Below are positions 54,395 through 64,000 of a DNA stretch of 64,000 nucleotides, one piece after another. The translations under genes were made by a program, and so were the position numbers. The stretch covers positions 1 through 64,000 of the forward strand of contig JAYKKR010000018.1 in the NCBI GenBank assembly GCA_036971615.1, in the 5' to 3' direction. This stretch comes from Amyloporia xantha (Eukaryota; Basidiomycota; Agaricomycetes; Polyporales; Adustoporiaceae). The notes beneath the pieces are model-generated. The model was not told the DNA's origin. It worked only from the letters and a program-made list of their open reading frames with translations, and did not search any database. Within the stretch, counting starts at the first letter, position 1; every line of letters starts with the position of its first letter.

Positions 54395-54935
54395 AGCCAG
54401 GTGCGTAGTCCTTAATGCAATTAGCGCCGGGGTAACGTGATTCAGTCACGTGACATGGGGCGTCTAATATACGCGCTCGATGACGTCATGTTCCAGGCCC
54501 GCCTGGGCCGTGACGTCAGGGGTGGCACATGTGATTGCATGAATCACATGCACCGGCTCGGCTACTTCGGTGTTTTCTCGGAGCGGCGGAACGCCGACGG
54601 AAGGAAGACTTGCCTTAACGGGCAACAGATCTAGGCCATGACATCATAGTCCGATGCCACCCGAATAGCGAGTTTACGCTATTGGCTCGGACTCCTCGGC
54701 ATGTATTAATAAGATATTATGCCGTCGTACCACTTTCAAAGTCGTACGATGCGAGGTAATTCTCGCTTGACTAAGCAAGGGCCTGATGAGTCTATATAAG
54801 ACGAAATGGGTCGGTGTTGTAAACTCAGCACCTCATTGCCCAGCTCTGTCCCCCGCTCCTCAGCAACTTCCTTCGATAAGGTCGCCTTCGGCTCCCATAT
54901 CTCAGTCGTCGCTTCGTCGCTCCACCACCTAACCT
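54395..54935 (+). mobile_element. Solo terminal repeat (pLTR) copy 3
   Basis: 541 bp, nearly identical to copy 2. It is bordered by telomeric repeats on both sides: degenerate CCTAA to the left and a CCTAACCTAACC stub to the right. Its right neighbour is the same minisatellite that follows copy 1. TCACGTGAC is at 54446-54454. Confidence 0.92.
54774..54845 (+). ncRNA. Hammerhead ribozyme (pLTR copy 3)
   Basis: Same core and stems as the other two copies: CTGATGA at 54783-54789; predicted cleavage between 54837 and 54838. Confidence 0.9.
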
Positions 54936-55013
54936 AACCGTACGGCTACGGTACGGCTACGGTACGGCTACGGTACGGCTACGGTACGGCTACGGTACGG
55001 CTACAATACACCT
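54936..55013. repeat. Telomeric stub and 11-bp minisatellite, six units
   Basis: Second copy of the GGTACGGCTAC array, six uniform units against four in the distal copy. Confidence 0.88.
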
Positions 55014-55617
55014 GCCATACACACGCAACACATCCATACAACCATTACACTGCCACTACATATCACACTCGCAATAACTGCATCCATAACACGGCCACAA
55101 TCTCATTGAATAACCTCCCTTGCGGTTATTGTACAATGCACATGGTCACAACAATCACACATAAGGAATCCAGCCATAATTCCTCCCGACTGCCACACAC
55201 TGAATGAACTAAACTCTGCATATACCAATAGCATAACAAGCGAGCAAGTGAGGACTCACATACTTAATCCTTAAAATGTATAACCAAACTAAAATGAGAC
55301 ATGCAAGATACACTCACCGGTGATATCCACTTAGAGAATATGCACCCTTGTAACATCTCTAACAAATGTCAACCCAGAGGCGCATTGGGCTCTACGAGAC
55401 AGACTCACATCAGGCGCCCACACTCCACTTCATGGGTGGCACCCAGACTCAATATTGGTACATGAACTCAGACACGAGGCATAACAAAGAACCATGTGCA
55501 CAAACTTGATCATATTGACAACAACACAGACAAACACATCGGCAGTGCATCGAGACAGGCAGACCAACAATACTGGACAAGAAAGGAATACAACATGAAA
55601 AGAATGCACCATGCGAA
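55014..55617. other. No gene seen (copy of 738-1353)
   Basis: Same AT-richer spacer as near the terminus, with no supported reading frame. Confidence 0.6.
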
Positions 55618-57017
55618 TCATAAGGAGTCATCACTCTCCTGGACTTCATCGGCATATACAATCTTGGTGCTGTCGAATGGGTCAGGTAGAGGAGGTACAA
55701 GACCAAGGTGTTGCGTGGATTTGATAAAATGACGAACATACTCCAAAACAGTCAGGTCGGACTGGAATTCGACATAGCTGTCAAGGAATTGAGCATACGC
55801 CGGCTGCCGGATGCTCATCACATTGTATTCAGTGCCGGCGACAACGACCGTGGCCTGAAATTCGGCGCCAAGGGCGAGCAGCGCGGTGTGATCTGATTGG
55901 AACGATTGGTCTTCCTGCACTGACCAGTCCCAGAACGGGTCGAACAGAGCGGGCAGCCCAAACTGCCGAACCGCCTCAGGAAACCCAAGATGCACCTGCT
56001 AACCACTCACCGTCTCGTACAAGGTGAGCATATACTGAAACATGGCCACGTCTCGCCCCCAACCCACCATCCAGCGTTGACACACTTGAGACGAATTGCG
56101 CAGAAATTCTTTGTCGTCCATGTCGTGGTCGAACAAGGCCATCAAGGCAGGGAACGAATCCCACATGAGGTGCGTCTTGAAGTCGGCGACATGGGCCCGC
56201 GTCATGTTCTCCATTCTCTGCGCCCAACGGATCATGTCGATGCGCACGAGCACACGATGCATGAGGTCATCCTCGGTGGTACGGGCGATCATGTCGAGGA
56301 TAAACTGGGCGAGGCGATCAGCACAGAAGAAACATTCAACAGATCGACACACCCAGAAATACTCGAACAGAGCACCCGGTGAATTCTCGCGCTTATCGAA
56401 TGCATGCGAGGCCGCAGCGTGGCCCACAGCGTCGTACAGCGCACATCCGCGTTTGGCCTCGAGAATGATCGCCTACAATCGCATCAGCGCATATACCCAT
56501 CCCCAGCGACAGGCCAGCTTACCCATTGATCCAGGGAGGCGTATACAACCCCACTTCTGACGCGAATATAAGCGGCTTCGAGCTCGGCGACGTATTCGCC
56601 ACTGACGGGGGTCAACACTTGGAGCAAGAAAGCTTTGACATCGGGTGGGGTGTTCATGGCCATTGCACGAAGGTCTCTAACGCGCTCTTGGGCACCTGCG
56701 TACGCCTAGCGGGAGTGTTATATCCACGGACGCGATCTGGAACGCGGACTAACCCTCTTCAACGGCACCAGAGTGAGGACGTCCTTGAGCGAATCTTTGA
56801 ATCTGCGGTCGCGTTGTATGCCGGCTTGCTCGGCGTCCTCCTCGATGAGATGTTGAAGGTCTGCTGCTCGACGGGCGTCGGACCTCCTGAGCAATTTTTT
56901 GCATCGATGCAAGTCTTTGCGTTCGGTGGCCTTCATGCGCCGCGTATATTTCTCGTGGGCATCCAACGGGGCGGGTTCTGGAGCGGGGCTTGGCGGCGGC
57001 AAAGGCGGTGGTCCCAT
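55618..57017 (-). CDS. Family A protein, member 1 (proximal copy, better frame)
   Basis: Second copy of the gene at 1354. The longer T and A runs near 56895 and 57000 restore the N-terminal frame through DAHEKYTRRMKATERKDLHR and ADLQHLIEEDAEQAGIQRD. Introns: 55963-56010 (before FGLPALFDPFWD) and 56473-56522 (GTAAGC...TGTAG), with another near 56696-56753 whose exact phase I could not settle. Substitutions relative to the distal copy change two residues (Val/Ala near 55864, Pro/Ser near 56090). Function unknown. Confidence 0.68.
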
Positions 57018-58109
57018 AGGCTGGGGAGACAGAGGTGGCACGGGCTCCAGGTGCGTGTATGGGGTCGGCGAGACGGCGGAGTCCTAATACCACAGGGCAG
57101 GAGACAAGGGCGATCATCCGCAAAGCATACACGAACAACGACGCGGCGGATAGTACCACCGCATCGCCCAGCCATGATGGACAACGTACCTGGTCAGGCT
57201 CATGTGATCGCGCCTGTAACCCTCGACCACCCTCGTCGTCTTCTAGGCGCATGGCAAGGAAGCGCGCGGGGTAGCGGACGGTCGCGAACAGAGCTTGTGC
57301 TTGAAAAAAAAATGCGTGTCAGGAGAGGTCACTGTGCGATGAGAGCAAGACCGTCTTGCAGTTGGATACGAGACAGACCCGCGCGGTATGAAGGAAAGAT
57401 AAAGAAAAAGCGAGGGTGCCAGAACGCGACGTCAGGGAGACAGTGAACGAGTGGTGGTGTGAAGCAAGGTGGCACAAGGACACCTAACCTAGCCGCATGG
57501 ACTATATGCGCCCCAGAAACACGACGATCCGCGGGTATAACCCACTTGGGCTGGAGTTGACAGGGGAATCACGTGAGCGTGTCGGTCACCCATAGGCACA
57601 GCATAGGCACACCATTCATTGACACGGCGCGCGAAATGGGTTATATTACAGATGACGCAGGGCGGCAATAACACTGACAGTTGCATCCACGACTCTGGCG
57701 AGGCCATGGGCATCGCCGATGGCACGCCGCGTTATCCTGTGTCAGGAAAATCGGGTACGACACACTATGTAGCGATTCGTTCGAGAAAACGACAAACGCA
57801 CAGTGCAACACAGCTATCGGCCTAGGCAGAAGGCGTACAGGTGTTGCGCGTAGCCAGCTCGCGAAAATATGAACATGTTGACTTACAGAGAACGCAGGGC
57901 GACATTTGGACAATAATACACAGGTTCGACTGTACAGAGATGGATGCCACAGGGATCGAGCGCGATAACGGTGAACACTGAAAAAGTGGTTGGAATGCAG
58001 CAACAGGGAGCGACAAGACACCGATAGAACGCGGATGCAGTCCGAGACTGATGAAACACGGTGTAAAAATACAACCGAGGGTGATCGGAAATGGAATGGA
58101 AACATCGAC

Positions 58110-59345
58110 TCAAGTGGTGCGCATGTCCGGAATGGTCATAGTGTAAGGGTCGTATAACTTGTCAGGGAAAGCGGGCACGAGGCGACGTTTTGCTGTTCGA
58201 TCGATAAATTGACGAACCCACGCTGCGAGACGGGAATCGGCCGCTGCGGAGAGGTAGTTGTATAGGAACTGCTCGTAGCCAGGCTGCAAGAATGTAAATA
58301 TGTTGAACTTGGTCCCGCATGTCAGGGTCGTAAAAGGGCGAGAGGCACGCAGGATGGCCCAGTTATCAGGCCTAAAAGGCTCGTGCTTGAGCGATTTGAC
58401 ATCCCAGAACGGGTCGAACAAAGCGGGAGCCCCGAACTGCCCAATGTGAGAGTCAGATACAGGCCCTGACGCATACACTCACGTATTCGTAAACACTCAA
58501 TAAATATTGCATGAAGTACACCACCCTGCCAACATCAGCGTCCCATATGCCAACCAGGGCGCTAGCGACAGCGGGATCATATGCGTCACGGCGACTGACG
58601 CGAGTGCCCGCGTCGGTTTTGCATGCGAAGATGATGCTGACTCGGAGAGTGGATCGTTGCTCGGGCGGGAGGTTTTCATATGCCATCGCCCATCGGATCA
58701 TGTCCATGCGGTATAATACCCGGGCCACGATGTCGCTGCATAGGTCGCGGCGACTCCTGCGATATATATACTGTACGATATATGATATACAGTTCGCGCG
58801 CGAGCAACAGGCGGCGGGACGCACCTCAAAGAATCGCACGACGTCATTCTCTGCGAGATGGTTGCAAAAGTAGCTGCGCGACGCGTCCCTGTGTTTGACA
58901 TAGTCATAAGTCGTTTTGGGTGTAGTCTCCAAATGGGACATCTGGGGGCGCGTAAGCATACACACGGAGGACGCTTGGAAGGCACTGGCCCATTCTGCGT
59001 CGGTCTTCATCTGTACACCGGTATGTGCACGAATATACGCAGCTTGTAACCCCTGAGCATAGTCCTCAGGCACTGCGGCCGTGATGTCTTGCAAAAAAGT
59101 AGCCATATCTTTTTCCCCCAAGAACCCCGTCTTTCTAATGTTCTGGTAACGAGCAACGGAAACTATAATATCCTGGACACTATGATGGTTATCCTCGCGC
59201 GTCGAAAAAAGCGAACACGTACAATGCGTTCAATATCGTCCGCGAAGAGGTCTAGCGCATGCAACCGGCGCGCACGCCTGCCCTTGACCTGCCTGATGTG
59301 AGCTCGGACGTGTTCAGTATCATCTAGAACCGCCTCTTGATCCAT
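58110..59345 (-). CDS. Family A protein, member 2 (proximal copy, intact C-terminus)
   Basis: Second copy of the gene at 3840, with the TTTT run near 58189 intact so that the last exon reads RQFIDRTAKRRLVPAFPDK and ends DMRTT. Introns as in the distal copy. This is the best example of the family for a profile search. Confidence 0.72.
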
Positions 59346-59655
59346 TCGTGGAATGTGGCGTTATGGGATGAAACAGACACTTATTGTATGGCGGTGGTCG
59401 ACGCAGAGACGGATCTAGCACACAGGGCCAGATTTTAGCACACAAGGATGCATATGTGCTGTGATGAGAGAGGTGGTAGTCACCTGTGAACGACTGTAGC
59501 ACGACGTGTTGTCTGCGAGGTGCTGTGTATGGCTGCAAGAGGCGACTATATGCGGGGAGCAAAGGCGACAAGGAAGTAAAACGCGCACCCGGGCTGCAGG
59601 ACGACGTGCATGCGGGAGCTCACGTGACCGCGCCAATCATGTGACTGGTGTCCGT

Positions 59656-59832
59656 GTGATGACCATCTTACGCTCATGGGATGGACGTCTGATGCCCTCC
59701 TAACGCTTGTGCAGAAATTGAATAAAATACAACGACAAACTGACTGTGGTTATCATACAGGAGAAGTGCGTCGCGAGAGCGGGACACCGATAGGGATACA
59801 CTTCAATGGACGCGAACGCACGGCGTGATGAG
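59656..59832 (-). promoter_or_regulatory. Conserved upstream block of family A member 2 (proximal copy)
   Basis: Copy of 5385-5560 with CGTCTGATGCC, the ATCATACAGGA and ATAGGGATACACTTCAA words, and CACGTGAC just upstream near 59621. Confidence 0.5.
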
Positions 59833-59971
59833 GGATCAACGGCGACGACAGCGAGTAGGGAATGACATAATGACAGGGAATCCTGCATGGGCAGAACGTG
59901 AGCGAGGGTTAAGAGATGCGACGACTGCCGTCGAGAGCGATGACAGGTAGAGGGGAAACAGCGGCGCTTTG

Positions 59972-61205
59972 TCACGTGGTGCTCCTGCTCGGGATTATCA
60001 TGGAGTATGGGTTATGCAACTCGTAAGGAAAACCAGACACGAGGCGACGTGTTTCAGTGCGCTCGATAAAGTGACAAACATAGATTGCAGTATAAGGGTC
60101 GGCGGCCGCGGACAGGTAGTTGTATATGAACTGCTCGTAGCCGGGCTGCAGGACGGTGAACATATTGATTCTGATACCAGAGCTGAGGTTAACCATGGAC
60201 CGAGGCACGCGGAGGAGGGCGCGGTGATCGACAAGAAAGGGCTTGTGTTTGAGCGATTTGAGATCCCAAAAAGGGTCGAACAGAGCTGGAGCGCCGAACT
60301 GATAAAAGTTAGGAGCGCGTTCGGTCACTACACCATAGACTTACGTATTCATAGACAGTCAACAAATATTGCATGAAGTGGACCACCCTCCCAACATCCG
60401 ACTCCCACACGCGAGCCAGATCAGGCGCCACGGCGGGGTCATTCGAGTATTGCATCGCGATGCATGGTCTAAAGTCGCTTTTGCATGCGATGACGAGTTT
60501 GATTCGGAGAGACGAATGCTGCTCGGGCGTGAGGGTTTCATATACCATTGCCCATCGAATCATATCCATGCGGGACAGCATGCGGGCAACCATGTCCGTG
60601 CACAAGTCGCGGTGACTCGTGCGATATATGTACTGCGCAATAGGGCGTGCAGTGGGAGAATGAGCAACAATAAGCGTGACACACCTGAAAGAACTTAACG
60701 ACCTCCTTCTCCCCGAGACGATTTTGAAAGAATCTGCGCGACGCCTGCTTATGTTTGCCATAGTCGTAAGGCGACTTGGGCACGGCGAGTAATTCAGGCG
60801 TCTGCATGAGGCTCAGCATACACACGGCGTGCAATCTGAAAATACGAGCCCATTCCTCATCGTCCTTCATGCTGACACCGGAATGCGCACGCACGTACGC
60901 CGAGTCTAGCCCCTCAGCGTACTGGGCCGACACTGCGGGCGTGATGTCGATCAAGAACTCTCCAATAGCCTTTGGACCCACGAACCCCGTTTTTTTAACG
61001 GATCTGTAACGTGCAATGGCAGACAATACATCCTACGCGTAGTGATGGTCGTGAAGGTGAATCGAACAAAACTGGCACGTACATTAAAGTCAATGTCGCA
61101 CTCCGTTTCTTCTAACGCATGCAAACGACGCTGACGACTGTCCTTCACTCGTCGGATGTCAGCTTGTACGCGATCGTTGTCGTACGGGACCTCATCTTGA
61201 TCCAT
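59972..61205 (-). CDS. Family A protein, member 3 (proximal copy, intact)
   Basis: Second copy of the gene at 5700 and free of its frame changes: WESDVGRVVHFMQYLLTVYE and HRALLRVPRSMVNLSSGIR read through where the distal copy is broken. ATG at 61205, stop at 59972, two well-supported introns (before YIYRTS and before FGAPALFDPFWD) and one after the first exon. Confidence 0.72.
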
Positions 61206-61883
61206 CGGTGGTATGTGGCCGAGTGTGTTGAAACGGGTTCGAGTGGTAGGGTGCTGGGTCACGTACGTATGCAGCTATCACGAGCCACTCTTAGCACGTA
61301 GTATCGCGTACGCGACGCGGCGTCTCGACAAGTCTAACCTGACTGGACGCGGATAGGGATAACACCCCACTGGATGGGTCTAACGAGACCGTACGAAGGC
61401 GACAATCGCTGTGGCGGCCAGGGTACAGCGTGGTGATTGTAAGATATCGGATATCGCTGCCAGAACCGGCTATATGCGGGAACGTAGTTGACAATGAGAT
61501 AAACCGCACGATCACAGTGGAGGGCCGAACAGACAAGAGGGCGCAGGGAATCACATGACCGTGGCAGTCATGCCGCACGTCTGACGCGCATCTGATGCCC
61601 ACCTGAATGCCAGAGTCCAACCACGCGTGCTTAGCGCTCTGTGTAATGGCAAGTGCACCGATTATGCAGCGTGCGAGAATCAGGCGTGAAATATATTCAT
61701 TACAGGACGCGAGGGCATATGGAACAACCCGAACAAAATCACGCGGCACCCACGAGAAGGTACCCACAACAGCGGCGAAGGATTACCGGGCGGCATAGAG
61801 TCGGCGTGCAGCGAGAGGCAAACGGCACAAAGGAGACCACGCAGATACGAGAGTAGGAACCGGAATGCACATGCAGGGCATCT

Positions 61884-63235
61884 CTAACCCGTGTGGGGTA
61901 TCCTAACGACGGAGGGGTCGACGGGGAACGGATAATCTTGGACCAGCCGATGGCTGCGCGTGTCATCCACGAACGCAGCAACGTGGTCCGCGACACTTGA
62001 ATGGGTTACACGAGATATATAATTGTATAAGAATTGCTCGTATGCCGGTTGCAAAGGGGTGAACATGTCGATCGGGATGTTGCCGCAGATGCGTGCGTGT
62101 TTTTGGGGTGAGGCGAGCAGGGCGATATGATCGGCCAAAAAGGGTTCATGCCTCATGGATTCAATGTCCCATAAGGGGTCGTAGAGAGCTGGCAAGCCGA
62201 ACTGACCAAATATTGAGACTGGGAGAAAATTAACACGCATAAGACTCACGGATTCATATAAGGTTAACATGTACTGCATGAAATACACCCGCCTGCCGAC
62301 ATCGGATTCCCAGACGACAGCAAGCTCAGCGTCAACCGTAACCGGGTCGAGTGGAGGCCCTCGTGCAACAGACTTTTGGCCAATCACACGCGACTCGAAT
62401 TCAGGATCCAGGGCCATAACGAGACTCTTGCGCAAGTTGCACTGCTGTTCCGCTGACAGCGCTTCGTATGCGGTTGCCCATCTAACCATGTCCATGCGCG
62501 TGAGTACACGCAGGACCACACCCACACGTGCCGAACCGGAGCTGAGGCTGCAAATGTACTGCATAGAGACGACCGATGTTAATCGTTGAGCAATTGGCAA
62601 TCGCATGACGCACTTCAAAATAACCAGCTATGTCGCATTCGGCGAGTTCTCCAGTGTTGTACAATGTGGACGCTTCCACTAGGCTCAAGAAGTCGTGGGG
62701 TTGCAGGGACTCCGTGCGCAAGATGGCCATCTGCGGGTAGATGAGGTTAGACAACCACGGTGAATGGGGAGCACTAACCCAAGCGGGATCGTCCATATAT
62801 TCAACTCCAGCTCCGACACGGTCATAAGCGGATACAAGTTTTTGCACGTATTCGCCCAAGACAGGCGACATGGTGCTATGCACAAAGGCAGAGACATCCA
62901 TCGTGCCATTGAGTCCTTTCCGCTGCATGGCTTTCACGCGCGACGCTGCGCAATCGAGTTCCTGGAGGGTGTTATTAGCAACTCAGGATGATGAGACTTG
63001 AGATGCATGCCTCTTGACTGATGCCGTAGTGTGGCACCAACGACAACAAGGCTTCAAAGCGCCGCTCACGCTTGAGTTCAACGGCGAGCAACTGAGTACG
63101 CCGTTCGTTGTACACCTGTCGTACACGCTCTTCCATGAGGTCTTTGGCGGACCTCTTCGAGCGACGCGTGGATAGGAGACGTGGGCCGTTTGACGGCGCT
63201 GCAGACGAGGACAGCGCACGGCGGGAGGCAGGCAT
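61884..63235 (-). CDS. Family A protein, member 4 (proximal copy, intact C-terminus)
   Basis: Second copy of the gene at 7610. The extra G near 61913 gives the C-terminus PFPVDPSVVRIPHTG and a stop at a position comparable with the other members. The N-terminal exon reads LAVELKRERRFEALLSLVP, where the distal copy is shifted. Confidence 0.72.
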
Positions 63236-63540
63236 ATGTCTGACAGATAGAGGTCTAGAAGGACGCCGGTAATAGCAACAGGCATGAGCACATGCCCGAT
63301 CAATTTGCGATGCAACGTCCTGACGAGTACAACCCGAGCAGACGCTGCCAGTGGCGACCCCGATGGCCCCGCTGGTACAACCGGCAGGGCCTGGAATGAA
63401 CGTTACTCACCTGTATTAAGGCGCGAGTTCGTGCGAGTAAGAAGTATATAGCGCGCGGATAGGACTGGAACAGACAGGAAAACGAACCACGAGCACGTGA
63501 CCGTCTCGCGCCCGAGGAAAGAGCGTCTTGGTACCCCGTG

Positions 63541-63720
63541 ATCGTCTTACGCGCGTCTTCCCGCGTCTGATGCACACCGTCTGATGCCCGCCTTACGCCT
63601 GTGCAGGAATGGGATCAAATACAACGCAAAACTGACTGCGGTAATCATACAGGACAAGTGCAACGTGAGAGCGGGACAGCGATAGGGATACACTTCAACG
63701 GACACAAATACACGGCGTGA
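63541..63720 (-). promoter_or_regulatory. Conserved upstream block of family A member 4 (proximal copy)
   Basis: Copy of 9270-9450 with the CGTCTGATG pair and the ATAGGGATACACTTCAA word; CACGTGAC lies near 63495. Confidence 0.5.
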
Positions 63721-63889
63721 TGATGCAGGTGTTAGAGGACTAGAGAGAAACAGCCAAAGGATCACCGAGACGATATACACGCTGCGACTGCTTGTCCACA
63801 AACTCGAACAGCGGGATCGTGTCAAGGAGCCAAGCGATGGTAGAACTGGACACCGGATGAGATGCAATCACAAATATAAGCGGTGCGAG

Positions 63890-64000
63890 TCACCTTATGA
63901 GACGGGCATTCAAGCCTATGGATCCGGGACATAACGAAACCAGTTGTTCGACGACGTATTTTAGGGTGACCGTAGGCTGGGCGTCCACCGTGAGGGCGTC
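63890..64000 (-). CDS. Gene B, C-terminal end only (proximal copy, cut by window edge)
   Basis: Matches the last codons of the gene at 9620-10740 (TLKYVVEQLVSLCPGSIGLN and the stop). The gene continues beyond the window. Confidence 0.5.
   Translation of the reverse strand, partial: DALTVDAQPTVTLKYVVEQLVSLCPGSIGLNARLIR

Larger units (their letters stand above)
54409..64000 (+). repeat. Segmental duplication, proximal copy (pLTR plus block A)
   Basis: Direct repeat of 157-9730, truncated by the window edge while still matching. Coding frames are generally better preserved here than in the distal copy. Confidence 0.93.

Noticed and set aside
54262..54939. Head-to-head telomere fusion
   Set aside because: A fusion would show CCTAA followed by TTAGG in inverted orientation. 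Only the C-rich strand is seen here, matching the terminal array.
1..64000. tRNA or rRNA genes
   Set aside because: I saw no tRNA cloverleaf with matching T-loop and anticodon arms and no rRNA-like sequence, though a dedicated scan would be needed to exclude a tRNA.

Overview
The window is the left end of a chromosome from what looks like a mushroom-type basidiomycete (Agaricomycete-like) fungus. The evidence is a C-strand telomeric array at base 1, split genes with GT-AG introns of about 43-70 nt, a fungal telomere-linked RecQ-type helicase gene, a JmjC gene of the mushroom type, and a Penelope-like retroelement of the endonuclease-less, telomere-attaching kind. No bacterial or viral gene organisation is present. 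I had no database access, so the family names rest on motif recognition.

Layout. 1-156: (CCTAA)n telomere. 157-683: a solo 'pLTR' (terminal repeat of the Penelope-like element) carrying a complete hammerhead ribozyme. 684-9730: block A, with four minus-strand paralogues of an unrecognised family (family A) and part of gene B. 9.6-31.1 kb: gene B, a family D gene, and five members of family C, interrupted by a fungal HicA-like gene (21.7-22.3 kb) and a JmjC gene (22.8-26.3 kb). 31.8-38 kb: a divergent family A gene, a small plus-strand gene and a second family D gene. 39-40.4 kb: a plus-strand zinc-finger gene. 41.8-47.4 kb: the telomere-linked helicase gene. 48.4-49.2 kb: a degenerate satellite. 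49.65-54.26 kb: a full-length Penelope-like element (pLTR, 1186-codon frame, 3' UTR). 54.26-54.39 kb: degenerate interstitial telomeric repeats. 54.395-54.935 kb: another solo pLTR. 54.94-64.0 kb: block A again, in the same orientation and nearly identical, running off the window end.

How it fits together. The right half reads like a buried chromosome end: block A, then a telomeric stub, a pLTR, more telomere, and a full retroelement with its 5' end facing the chromosome terminus, as expected for reverse transcription primed on a telomere overhang. About 49 kb was later added outside it, ending in another copy of block A, a pLTR and the present telomere. Retroelement attachment, subtelomere duplication and a RecQ-type helicase gene therefore share one chromosome end. 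Most non-element genes lie on the minus strand, transcribed toward the telomere.

Caveat. The two copies of block A differ largely by short insertions and deletions, many in homopolymers, and many genes carry single-base frameshifts. CTTCTT tracts inside the telomere are a known nanopore base-calling artefact. Several broken reading frames are thus probably consensus errors, and I mark them as such rather than calling pseudogenes.
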